Assembly (NCBI GenBank): GCA_036794825.1
Contig: DAIRGA010000003.1
Span: 167,395-231,394 of the forward strand
Origin: RZYY01 sp036794825
Lineage (GTDB): Bacteria; Bacteroidota; Bacteroidia; Bacteroidales; 4484-276
Direction of reading: 5' to 3'
DNA length: 64,000 nucleotides
Part shown: one piece after another, positions 26,321 to 36,600 of the stretch
Layout of the letters: each line of letters opens with the position of its first letter
How positions within the stretch are numbered: the first letter of the stretch is position 1
The notes under the pieces: generated by a model
Told to the model about the DNA's origin: nothing
Databases searched by the model: none
The model's input: the letters and a program-made list of their open reading frames with translations, nothing else
Program-made: the position numbers and the translations under genes

Positions 26321-29300
26321 ATGACAAAACAACTTTCGGTACTATTAATGAGCATATCGCTTATCGCCATTGCAATGCATGGTTTTGGGCAATTTGTCCC
26401 GGTGGGGAGCGGTAGTTATACTACCGTTTTCCCCGGCGTGGATCCTGCCGGCAGGAATACTTATCCCTCCGGCACACCTTACCTGAGCGGAGCTGCTTCC
26501 GGTAAGCCCGTTCCCACCAACGACTGGTGGACGGCAGTGGCAAGAACCGGCCAGTCGTCCAACCTTTTCAACTATCCGTTTACAATGAAGACTACCAGTC
26601 AGGGGTTGGTGGTTACCTACATTCCCTTCGGCCCGATTGACGACATACAGCCGGTGGTGGTGGGGGTTTCGGGATTATCCGCAGGAAGCACCACGGTTTC
26701 CGGTCATTCCGACTGGACGGTGACGCTCTCCTGGAACGATGGCACACGGCATTTTCAGGCCACTTCGGGTGTTGGAATGCCATTTCTCTATTTCACCAAA
26801 AACCAAAGCGATGTGGCGCGGGTGACGGTGAATTCAGGAACGGTGACCAACTCTGGCGAAATGCTCATCATCACCGATGCCCGCAACGGCGCTGATTTTG
26901 CCGTTTATGCCCCGACTGGCAGCACCTGGACGCAAAACGGATCGGTTTATACATCCACACTAAACGGGAAAAATTACTGGTCGCTGGCTTTTATTCCACT
27001 CACAGCTTCCAATGTGGCACAGGTGGCAACGGAGTACAAAAAATATGCGTACGTTTTTCCGGTAAATACCACTGCTGATTATAGTTACAACGAAAATACG
27101 GCTGTGTTACGGACAGATTTTGAAGTGGAAACCGAAGTGAAAGAGGGCAACCATACCAACATGCTCTTGGGGCTTCTGCCACACCAATGGGCTAACCTGG
27201 CTGCGGACTCGCCTGTCCCGGACAAATACAGCTACGCAGTTATCCGTGGCGAGATGAAAACCCTTGAGGGGAATAGTTTCAGCGTTGAAAATAAATTTCA
27301 CGGCATATTACCAACACTTCCGTACGTTGACTTTTACAGCGAGGGTTTTTCGCCTTTTGCATTAACTGAAAAAATTGAAAGCCTCGAAAATTCTGTAATG
27401 GCCACCTGGACAGACTCTTACAACGAAGGCCAGGTTTTTAACCAGCTGATGCAAACGGCGCGGATAGCCGATTTAATGGGAAATATTGAATCGCGGAACA
27501 AGCTGCTGAGCACGATCAAAACGCGGCTGGAGAATTGGCTGAAGGCTGAACCCGGCGAGGTGGCATTTCTGTTCTATTACAACTCCACCTGGTCGGCGAT
27601 GATTGGCTACCCGGCCGGTCACGGGCAGGATGGCGGGTTGAACGATCACCATTTTCACTGGGGATATTTTATCCAGGCGTGCGCTTTTGTGGCACAATAC
27701 GAACCGGGCTGGGCTGAAAACTGGGGTGGCATGGTAAATCTTCTGGTCCGCGATGCAGCTTCGCCCAACCGCAGCGACCCGATGTTCCCTTATCTGCGCA
27801 ACTTCAGCCCATACAACGGGCATAGCTGGGCCGATGGATTCGCAGGATATCCCAACGGAAACAACCAGGAATCGAGCTCCGAAGCCATGGTGTTTGCTGC
27901 CTCGCTGATCCACTGGGGAACTGCAATCGGCGACAATGCCATCCGAGACCTGGGCATCTATATTTACACTACTGAATACACCGGGATTGAAGAGTACTAC
28001 ATGGACATGCATAACCGCAATTTCCCGCCTTCGCAGCAATATGCGCTGATTTCGAGGCTCTGGGGAAATGCTTTTGACAACCAGACCTTCTGGACCGGCG
28101 ACATTGCAGCCTCTTATGGCATCGAAATTTATCCCATTCAGGGCGGCTCTTTCTACCTGGCGCTGAATCCCGCCTACACCGAACTGCTCTGGAACGAAGT
28201 GGCTGCCAACACCGGCATCCTGAACAACGATCCCAACCCGAACCTCTGGCACGACGAATGGTGGAAATACCTGGCTTTTATTTACCCACCTCAGGCCATC
28301 GAAATGTATAACTCCTATCCCGACCGTGTTTTGAAATTCGGCGTATCGGATGCACAGACCTACCACTGGCTCCATGCCCTGAATGCGCTGGGTATTCTGA
28401 ACCCTGAGATTACCGCCGATTACCCTATCGCCCTCGCATTCGACTCAGATGGCGCGACCAATTATGTGGCCAACAACTATTCGGATCAGCCTATTACAGT
28501 AACTTTCTCGGATGGATTTCAGCTGGAGGTTCCGGCAGGCAAAATGGTTACCACGCTTGATTGCGCAGTAACGGGGCAGATTGCCACTCCTTTCACACAG
28601 GCTTACATTGGCGGAACGGTAAAACTGGATATAAATATTATTGCAGGAACTCCCACAAAAGTGGAGTTTATGGATGGCTCAGCCTCGCTGGGAACAGTCA
28701 CTCAGCCTCCCTATACTTTCAATGCCACCAATCTGCAGCTCGGGATTCACAGCTTTTATGCAAAAATTTTTGACGGCGAAAGGTTCAGCATCACCAACAC
28801 AGTGAAAGTTCAGGTTGGCGACCAGTACGCCTATGGCGGCTCAATTCCAGTCCTGCCGGGAACCATTGAGGCAGGAAACTACGATTTTTATATTGGCGGT
28901 AAAGGACAGAATATTACCTATTTTGACGCCACCTCCAATAACGAAGGCAACTACCGCACCGACGAGGCTGTGGATGCTTTTGCTACTCCCAACGAAGGCG
29001 CTACCATCGGGTATATCGCTTCCGGCGAATGGACAGAATATACTGTTAACGTTGCCCAGGCAGGCTTCTACTCTTTAGCTTTCAGGTATGCCTGTGGAAA
29101 CAATACAGGGGGCGGCCCGTTTTATCTCACCTCAGATGGCAGGGTGTTAACCGGCCCGATTTCGGTTACTTCGACTAACGGCTGGGATACCTGGGCAACA
29201 AAAACTGTGAATGGACTTCCGCTGATGCCCGGCGAACAGGTGATAAGAGTGATTTTTAGCGCGGGAGAGCTGAATTTGGGTAAAATGACCTTTACCCGAA

Positions 29301-30451
29301 CGGGCGATCTGAATTTTACCTACCCGACAGCCCATGCCGGGGGTGACTTCAAAGTCATCCTTCCGAATAATTCCGGTACTCTGGACGGTTCTGCCAGCTC
29401 GGAATCTGGGGGCAATGCGCTTACTTTTGCCTGGACGCAAAACTACGGCCCTTCGGTGGCTACCATTTCAAACCCATCGGCAGTAAGTCCTTCAATTTCC
29501 GGGCTTGTTGAAGGAATGTACAGTTTCAGGCTAAAGGTTACAAACCCCGGAGCCCGCTTCGACACCGACGACGTGCTCGTAATGGTAACACCATTCCAGA
29601 ATGCCCCGCCGGTGGTTGCTTTGATTTCGCCGGCCAACAATGCCGTGTTTACTGAGGGACAACCGGTTACGATCTCTGCATTAGCCAGCGACTTTGATGG
29701 TACGATCCAAAAAGTTGATTTCTTCAAAAACAACATTTTCATCAGTTCAGTTACTGCGGAACCTTATACCATCCAATGGACTTCTGTACCGGGAAGTTAC
29801 GATATCACGGCAAAAGCCACCGACAATGAGGGAGCAGTGGGGACTTCACAGATTGTGCACATAACCATTTCACCCATAATGTTGTGCACGGGCACCTCCA
29901 CCGAAGCTTCGCAGGGGTCGTTCACCGACGGCTACAACTGGTCTTACGAAACCGTAGGAACCAATGTCATTGTGACCTTCGAACTCATTGACAACAAGCC
30001 CGGTGTGGTGGCTTACCTGTGGCAGCAAAGTCCATTTATGGAGTTTCCCATGACCCATGTTAGCGGCCGGTTATTTACCTACACCCTTGTAGGCCAGACG
30101 ATGGGCGAAACCATCACGTATGCCTGCAAATTTGCCTTTGCTGGTGGAATGGCGGTTACAAAATACATTTCCTACGAAGTGGGCAGCAACTGCACCTCCC
30201 TGGTGATCGGCCAGCAATTGGCAGCGCCGCTGGTTATCTATCCAAATCCTGTAACAGATGAGTTTTCCATTCAAAATATCAGCATGGAAACTCAAATGAC
30301 CATTGTTGATCTTTGGGGAAAGACAGTGCTTCATCAACCAACGTTCACTTCAGGCGATAAAATTGATGTAAGTCATTTGAAAAGAGGAATTTACTTCATC
30401 AAAATTCGTGAAAACGAAAACTTCAGGATCACCAAGATGATTCGGCAGTAG
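26321..30451 (+). CDS. GH81 endo-beta-1,3-glucanase with CBM6, Ig/PKD and CBM56-like modules, T9SS-exported
   Basis: A 1376-residue T9SS substrate. Signal peptide (ends MHGFGQ), then a GH81 catalytic region at about 30-720: NDWWTAVA at the N-terminal sandwich, LNDHHFHWGYF near 440 (catalytic Asp) and YPNGNNQESSSEAM near 510 (catalytic Glu region). Next come an Ig-like domain (755-830), a CBM6-like module (835-985, TEYTVNVAQAGFYSLAFRY), a PKD/REJ-like domain (990-1085), another Ig-like domain (1090-1185) and a module at 1187-1295 (GYNWSYETVGTNVIVTFELI) that resembles the beta-1,3-glucan-binding family CBM56. The end (1303-1376, VIYPNPVTDEF to ITKMIRQ) is a type A T9SS sorting domain. It should attack insoluble or long beta-1,3-glucan outside the cell. 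Confidence 0.9.
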   Translation: MTKQLSVLLMSISLIAIAMHGFGQFVPVGSGSYTTVFPGVDPAGRNTYPSGTPYLSGAASGKPVPTNDWWTAVARTGQSSNLFNYPFTMKTTSQGLVVTYIPFGPIDDIQPVVVGVSGLSAGSTTVSGHSDWTVTLSWNDGTRHFQATSGVGMPFLYFTKNQSDVARVTVNSGTVTNSGEMLIITDARNGADFAVYAPTGSTWTQNGSVYTSTLNGKNYWSLAFIPLTASNVAQVATEYKKYAYVFPVNTTADYSYNENTAVLRTDFEVETEVKEGNHTNMLLGLLPHQWANLAADSPVPDKYSYAVIRGEMKTLEGNSFSVENKFHGILPTLPYVDFYSEGFSPFALTEKIESLENSVMATWTDSYNEGQVFNQLMQTARIADLMGNIESRNKLLSTIKTRLENWLKAEPGEVAFLFYYNSTWSAMIGYPAGHGQDGGLNDHHFHWGYFIQACAFVAQYEPGWAENWGGMVNLLVRDAASPNRSDPMFPYLRNFSPYNGHSWADGFAGYPNGNNQESSSEAMVFAASLIHWGTAIGDNAIRDLGIYIYTTEYTGIEEYYMDMHNRNFPPSQQYALISRLWGNAFDNQTFWTGDIAASYGIEIYPIQGGSFYLALNPAYTELLWNEVAANTGILNNDPNPNLWHDEWWKYLAFIYPPQAIEMYNSYPDRVLKFGVSDAQTYHWLHALNALGILNPEITADYPIALAFDSDGATNYVANNYSDQPITVTFSDGFQLEVPAGKMVTTLDCAVTGQIATPFTQAYIGGTVKLDINIIAGTPTKVEFMDGSASLGTVTQPPYTFNATNLQLGIHSFYAKIFDGERFSITNTVKVQVGDQYAYGGSIPVLPGTIEAGNYDFYIGGKGQNITYFDATSNNEGNYRTDEAVDAFATPNEGATIGYIASGEWTEYTVNVAQAGFYSLAFRYACGNNTGGGPFYLTSDGRVLTGPISVTSTNGWDTWATKTVNGLPLMPGEQVIRVIFSAGELNLGKMTFTRTGDLNFTYPTAHAGGDFKVILPNNSGTLDGSASSESGGNALTFAWTQNYGPSVATISNPSAVSPSISGLVEGMYSFRLKVTNPGARFDTDDVLVMVTPFQNAPPVVALISPANNAVFTEGQPVTISALASDFDGTIQKVDFFKNNIFISSVTAEPYTIQWTSVPGSYDITAKATDNEGAVGTSQIVHITISPIMLCTGTSTEASQGSFTDGYNWSYETVGTNVIVTFELIDNKPGVVAYLWQQSPFMEFPMTHVSGRLFTYTLVGQTMGETITYACKFAFAGGMAVTKYISYEVGSNCTSLVIGQQLAAPLVIYPNPVTDEFSIQNISMETQMTIVDLWGKTVLHQPTFTSGDKIDVSHLKRGIYFIKIRENENFRITKMIRQ

Positions 30452-30550
30452 ATTTTCAATAAATGATCTACATACAATTAATAATCAAATATTTGCCTTA
30501 GCAATAAAACAAACTTTAGCTGAAATCAAATCAAACTTAAATTAACAAAT

Positions 30551-33550
30551 ATGAGAACACTCTTTAGCTTTTTAGCCTTGATGATACTTGCTGCGAATCT
30601 TAATGCGCAATACATCTACAACGATTTTGATGGCAACCAGAACGAACCCTTTTCCGGCTGGCCAAATTCTCCTGCAGTGGTTGCCAATCCCAGCCCATCT
30701 GGCATCAACCCTTCGCCAAACGTTGCCCAGTGGGTGCGTTCGGGCGAGCAATGGGCACACGTTTATGCTGTGCTTCCCGGCAAAATCAACTTCACGACCG
30801 GTACAATTTTCCGTGTCAAAGCCTACTCTCCCATTGCCTGCCAGGTGCTTTTCAAACTGGAGGATAAAACCAACGGTGGGATTTTTACCGAAGTTATGGG
30901 CTCCATCACTACTCCCAATCAGTGGGTGCAACTGGAGTACAATTTTTCGAGTGCGCAAAGTGGCCTATACGACAAGATCGTGATTTTCTTTGATTTTGCC
31001 GTAACCACCTCCAACACCTTTTATTTTGATGAAGTTACCGGGCCATCCTACAGCGGCGCTGTGGAACCTAAACCCTACCTCGCTCTGGATGTGCAGGACA
31101 ATTTCGAAAACGACGGCTGGGGAACCATCACAAACTGGAATTTCCAGGATCCAGATCTTGTTCCTTTGCAGATTGTCAACGATCCGATAAACCCGTCCAA
31201 TCATGTGGCCAATTACACCCGTTCAGGAAATTTTGAATGGGCAAATGCTCAGTTTATTCTGGAACACCGGATGGATCTGACCATCCGCAACACTTTTGAC
31301 CTGCGGGTTTATTTCCCTTCGGCCAATAACTACACCGGCGCACTTACACCAACGGCCGCCATGAAGTTGCAGAACAGCCTGCTCGGCCCGAATGCGTGGA
31401 CAACACAAACGCAGGTGTTGCTGCCTGTCACACAGTTTGACCAGTGGGTTACCCTCACATTCAACTTCAGCCAGGTGGCCGACAGCATGAACTACGACCA
31501 GGTGGTGATCCAGTTTGGCGGTGAAGGTCATCTTGTGGCGGGGCAATTTTACTTCGACGATCTGCACCTTGCCGGTTCATCCGGCAACGGCGCCCTGACA
31601 TTTTTTCCTGCTAACGGAGCGGTGAATGTGCCCGTCAATGTAAACCCTCAACTCAACTTCAGCGTGCCGGTAACAATGGCCGACGGATCGGCCATCACCA
31701 ACGGACTCATCCCTACGATAGTAACCTTTAAAAAAGGCAACCAGGGCGGCCCGAACGTTACTTTCACCGGGAGCATCAATGCCCAGAAAACACAGATTAC
31801 TATTGACCCTTCGGCTGATCTCGAAAGCGGAACAGCTTACTATCTTGCCCTTAACAATCAGGTAATCCGTTACGAAGGCGCCGACCTTATTCCCGGCCAG
31901 AATATCACTTTCACTACGGCAATAGCCGCCAAACCTTACCTGGCGCTTGACGTACAGGACAATTTCGAAAATAATGGCTGGGGAACCATCACCACCTGGG
32001 TGTTCCAGGATCCTGATCTGTTGCTGTTGCAAATCGTCAACGACCCGGTAAATCCTTCAAACCATGTGGCCAATTACACCCGTTCGGGAAATTTCGAATG
32101 GGCTAATGCGCAGTTTATCCTTGCCCACAGGATGGATCTAACTGAACGGAACACCTTTAAACTGAAAGTTTACTTCCCTTCGGCCAATAATTATACGGGC
32201 GCTCTGACCCCTACAGCTTCGATGAAACTGCAAAACAGCCTTCTGGGAGGGAATGCATGGTCTACGCAAACTGAAGTAATTCAACTCGTAGCTGCCTTTG
32301 ACCAGTGGACGGAACTTACATTCAATTTTGAAATGGCAGCCGACAGCATGAACTACGACCAGGTAGTGATTCAGTTTGGCGGTGAAGGTCATTTTGTCCC
32401 TGGGCAGTTCTATTTCGATGACCTTGAACTTCAGCAGGGCTCAGCAAATGGCGTGCTCACCTTCTTCCCGGCCAATGGCGCTACCGGCGTCAGCGTTAAC
32501 GTACAGCCGCTGCTTCAGTTTTCGGTACCTGTCGAAATGGCCAACGGCAACCCTATAACACCGGCAACCATCCAGCAGGCAGTGAGTATAACTGTGGGTA
32601 ATCCCGGTGGAACACCAGTTGCATACAGTGGTCAGATCAACAGCCAAAACACAGTTATCACTCTCATACCGCAAAGCAACCTGCTCAACGGCCAGGTTTA
32701 TTATGTAAACCTTGCCAATAATGTGATTCGCTACCAGGGTGGCGACCTTATCCCCGCACAAAGCTGCAGTTTTACCACTGCACCGGCGCAAAAGCCTTAC
32801 CTTGCGCTCAATGTGCAGGACAACTTCGAAAACAACGGCTGGGGAACCATCACCAACTGGATGTTCCAGGACCCTGAGATGTTGCCGCTGAACATAATCA
32901 CCGATCCTCTGAGCAGCGCCAACCATGTGGCTAACTATACCCGCTCGGGCAACTTCGAATGGACCAACGCGCAGTTTATCCTAAACCACCGAATGAACCT
33001 CACCGAACGACATATTTTCGAACTAAAAGTGCTGTTCCCATCCACCAACAATTACACCGGAGCATTGGCCAAGACAGCTTCCGTTAAGCTGCAAAACAGC
33101 CTGATGGGGCCAAATGCGTGGATGAGCCAGACCGAAATCGTTCACCAGGTCGTGCAGCTGGATAACTGGGTTACCCTTCAGTTCGATTTTGCTGCAGCAG
33201 CCGACAGCATGAACTACGATCAGGTGGTGGTGCAATTGGGCGGTGAAGGGCATTTTGTTCCGGCTCAATTCTATTTTGACGATTTCGAGCTTAAGCAAAT
33301 TGTTGGTATTCAATCAAATGTAAAACAGGAAAGCGCTATTTACCCCAATCCCGCCTCAGACTACTTCACGATAAATGGCATCGAAAACATCAGGCAAATC
33401 GTTGTGAAAAACAGCGCCGGCCAGGAGATCATCCGCCAAAATGCAGATCAGGCTGTGGTCAACATTTCGGTGCTGCAAAAGGGGCTTTACCTGGTTTTCG
33501 TCCTTGATTCGAATAACCGGCAGCACATTTTCAAACTTATCAGGCAATAA
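30551..33550 (+). CDS. Secreted module protein (A, B, Ig, B, Ig, B) with T9SS sorting domain
   Basis: A 999-residue secreted protein without a recognisable enzyme domain. Signal peptide 1-19 (ANLNAQ), one module A (20-165, IYNDFDGNQNEPFSGW), then three B modules starting near 174, 460 and 748 (each with QDNFENxGWGTI, NHVANYTRSGNFEW, MKLQNSLLG or VKLQNSLMG, and FYFDD), separated by two SbsA-type Ig domains (345-450 and 630-740, FFPANGAVNVPVNV). The end is a T9SS type A domain from about 927 (YPNPASDYF to KLIRQ). It lies between GH81 and another module protein on the same strand. It is probably a cell-surface or released glucan-binding protein; this is an inference. Confidence 0.72.
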   Translation: MRTLFSFLALMILAANLNAQYIYNDFDGNQNEPFSGWPNSPAVVANPSPSGINPSPNVAQWVRSGEQWAHVYAVLPGKINFTTGTIFRVKAYSPIACQVLFKLEDKTNGGIFTEVMGSITTPNQWVQLEYNFSSAQSGLYDKIVIFFDFAVTTSNTFYFDEVTGPSYSGAVEPKPYLALDVQDNFENDGWGTITNWNFQDPDLVPLQIVNDPINPSNHVANYTRSGNFEWANAQFILEHRMDLTIRNTFDLRVYFPSANNYTGALTPTAAMKLQNSLLGPNAWTTQTQVLLPVTQFDQWVTLTFNFSQVADSMNYDQVVIQFGGEGHLVAGQFYFDDLHLAGSSGNGALTFFPANGAVNVPVNVNPQLNFSVPVTMADGSAITNGLIPTIVTFKKGNQGGPNVTFTGSINAQKTQITIDPSADLESGTAYYLALNNQVIRYEGADLIPGQNITFTTAIAAKPYLALDVQDNFENNGWGTITTWVFQDPDLLLLQIVNDPVNPSNHVANYTRSGNFEWANAQFILAHRMDLTERNTFKLKVYFPSANNYTGALTPTASMKLQNSLLGGNAWSTQTEVIQLVAAFDQWTELTFNFEMAADSMNYDQVVIQFGGEGHFVPGQFYFDDLELQQGSANGVLTFFPANGATGVSVNVQPLLQFSVPVEMANGNPITPATIQQAVSITVGNPGGTPVAYSGQINSQNTVITLIPQSNLLNGQVYYVNLANNVIRYQGGDLIPAQSCSFTTAPAQKPYLALNVQDNFENNGWGTITNWMFQDPEMLPLNIITDPLSSANHVANYTRSGNFEWTNAQFILNHRMNLTERHIFELKVLFPSTNNYTGALAKTASVKLQNSLMGPNAWMSQTEIVHQVVQLDNWVTLQFDFAAAADSMNYDQVVVQLGGEGHFVPAQFYFDDFELKQIVGIQSNVKQESAIYPNPASDYFTINGIENIRQIVVKNSAGQEIIRQNADQAVVNISVLQKGLYLVFVLDSNNRQHIFKLIRQ
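31072..33300 (+). repeat. Three B-module repeats with two interleaved Ig-like repeats
   Basis: Coding repeats: B units of about 500 bases begin near 31072, 31930 and 32792, and Ig-like units lie near 31590-31920 and 32445-32785. The period is about 860 bases. Two or more stretches are almost unchanged between copies, for example the codons for NHVANYTRSGNFEW. Confidence 0.82.
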
Positions 33551-33608
33551 TTCAAATCATCTTTTTGGTCTATTAATTTCATTTTTTAATCACAAAAATT
33601 TTCACACT

Positions 33609-36600
33609 ATGAGAAACTTTTATTTTGCTCTTGTGCTGGCAATCCTTGCTGGTAACCTGATTGCCCAAAGCACGCATACCATTGATTTTGAACCGGGAGG
33701 AACCGGCGCCGACTGGACATGGATTGTTGTAGAGAATGCTGATAATCCTCCACTTGAGTTTATTGCTAATCCGGTAAGCAGCGGCATAAACACATCTGCA
33801 ACTGTGTCCAAATTTACCGCCAGGCAATTTGGAAATCCCTGGGCATTGTGTTTTACCGATGGTGACGGGGTTTTTACCTTCAACGCTTCCAACTCGACGG
33901 TAAAAATCATGGTCTATAAATCGAAGATCAGCAACATTGGGATGAAATTCGAGGGAATTAGCGGCGCTATCGAAATTCTTGTTCCCAACACCCTGGTTAA
34001 TCAGTGGGAAGAAGTGACTTTCAATTTTTCCGGCGTGATCGGAAATACCTACAACAGGATTGTTGTGATTCCTGATTTTGATTTTGCACCAAGAGGTGGC
34101 GATGTCATCGTTTATTTCGACAACATTCAGGTACCCGACGGAGTAACGGTTCCTCCTCCTGCAGAGCCAACCACTGCTCCCCCGATCCCAGCTCATGCTG
34201 AAGAAGATGTAGTTTCAATCTATTCAGAGGCTTACACGAATGTTCCCGGAACCAACTTCAATCCCAACTGGGGGCAATCTACGCAAGTGACTGTGGATTA
34301 TATGGTTGCCGGAAACAAAACTCTTCGCTACCAAAACCTAAACTACCAGGGTACACAATTCGGCGCCAATCAAAATGTTTCAGAATATGAGTTCGTGCAT
34401 GTTGATTTCTGGACACCCAATTCAACATTACTCAGGTTTTTTGTCATCAGCCCCGGTCAGGAAACATTCTATACCCTGCCCATCACACCGGAAACATGGG
34501 TGAGTGTGGATATTCCTTTAACCCACTTTGTTCCGCCGGTAAACCTTGCCGATGTATTCCAGTTTAAAGTAGATGGCAACGGCACCGTATTCTTCGACAA
34601 CTTGTATTTCTGGAAAAATCCTTCCAACACGCTGGCAGATGCCACTTTGAGCGATCTGCAGGTGGATGGCACAACCGTTCCGGGATTTGCGCCAAATATT
34701 TTGAGCTATGATGTTGAATTGCCATTCGGCACCGTGGATGTTCCATTGGTTACTGCAACTACCACCAATCCCAATGCGAGTCACGAAGTGTATCCCGCAG
34801 CAGCATTTCCCGGAACCACCGAAGTAGTGGTTACGGCTGAGGATGGGGAAACCATGCAAACCTACGCGGTGAATTTCACTGTTGCTGGCCCGGTTCCCAC
34901 TTCGGATTATTGCGAAACACTGGTTTATCATTTCGGGATCACAGCAGAAGCACCATCGGCTGCTTACCTGACTATCAGAAACCTGGATGCTAATTCGCTG
35001 CTTGTAGAGGTTTCTTCAGCAACCGATGACCCTGTTGATTTGCTGATAGTAACCGGCGGAAGCGGCGCAGCCATTTCTAGTGAAAATACATTAGTTCCCG
35101 GAAAAATCAGCCGCATATTGTCATGGGGTGGAACTCCTCCGGAAAACGTCACTTTAAATGTTTTATGGAGTAAGTTATCATTCCCCGGCAACTGGATGTT
35201 AAGCCAGGGTGATATCACCGTACCTTTTGCAGCCATTTGCGAACCAACAGGCCCCACAACAGTAGTTTTCAAGGTTGATATGTCCGAATATGCGGGATCG
35301 TTTGGCAATGTCTATGTAAGCGGCAGCTTCAACGGCTGGTCGGGTGATGCGAACATGATGTCTGATCCTGATATGGATGGAGTTTATGAAGCTGAGATTG
35401 TGCTGGAAAACGGTACTTACGAATATAAATTCACCCTCGACAACTGGAGTGGTCAGGAACAGTTCATCGGTGGAGAACCATGCACGGTTACTGCAGGGCC
35501 TTATGTGAACAGGGTTCTCACAGTTACCGGATCGGCGGTATTACCGGCGGTTTGCTGGAACAGTTGCTATGCTTGCGGCGAAGAACCCCGGCCAAAAGAT
35601 GTCACTTTCAGGGTTGATTTGGAATATTTCAATGGAAATTATTCAAATGTTTATGTAAGTGGAAACTTCAATGGATGGTGCGGCAACTGCAACCAAATGA
35701 CTGATCCGGATATGGACGGAGTTTACGAAACCACACTCTCGTTGATGGATGGCCTTTACGAATATAAATTTACAATGGACAACTGGGCTGTTCAGGAAGA
35801 ATTTATGCCCGGCGAACCATGCACTATGACAACTGGCCCTTACACCAACCGCGTGCTTACGATTGATGCGGATGTTGTGCTATCAGCAGTTTGCTGGAAC
35901 AGTTGCGACATTTGCCCCGACTATTTGGCCGGGTGGACCGGAATTTCGACCAACGTAATACCGGATGACAGAATGGCTCTGGAAGATCTTTTCGAGCCAA
36001 TCATTGACGATATGGTCATCCTGCTTTCAAACAGCGGTATTTTCTGGCCTTCGCAAAACATCAACACCATCGGCAATTGGGATACTTACAAAGGATATAA
36101 GGTGAAATTTGCCTCCGATGTCAACTTCGAATTTACCGGCGCACCGCTTACCGACAGAACGGTCAGCTTCCAGCCAGGAACCTCTTTTGTACCTGTGCTG
36201 AGCGAAGAACCAGTAAGCGTTACCGATGTAATTGTGCCCCTCGCCGCAGCTGTTGACTTTATGTTCGACATCAGGAACGGGCTGATCTTCTGGCCATTGG
36301 GCGGCATTGTCCCAGGAGTGCCTTATGCGCTCGAAACACTTTATCCCGGATTTGCCTATCTGACCAGGTTTGCTCAACCTGCTACAATCAATTTTGGCCT
36401 GGTTCCACCAAAATCAGCCTTCACAAATCAACCCAAAGCGCTGGTGAATGCTACCACCTGGAATGATGTGGCCTCAACCGGCGTGCAGCATATCATTTCG
36501 GTAAATGCTTCTGAGCTAGTACCAGGTGATTTTATCGGGGTATTTGATGCTTTTGGAACCTGCGTTGGGTTGGCTCAGTTCAATGCTGAAGGCAACATTT

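Noticed and set aside
27473..28375. A 300-codon minus-strand frame in the GH81 gene; similar 305-codon frame at 19049-19966
   Set aside because: Antisense shadows of strongly recognisable GH81 and TIM-barrel genes; the translations show no domain pattern.
33441..33608. Upstream extension of the 1147-residue module protein into the preceding gene
   Set aside because: A perfect signal peptide begins at 33609, and the extension would overlap the sorting domain of the previous gene in another frame.
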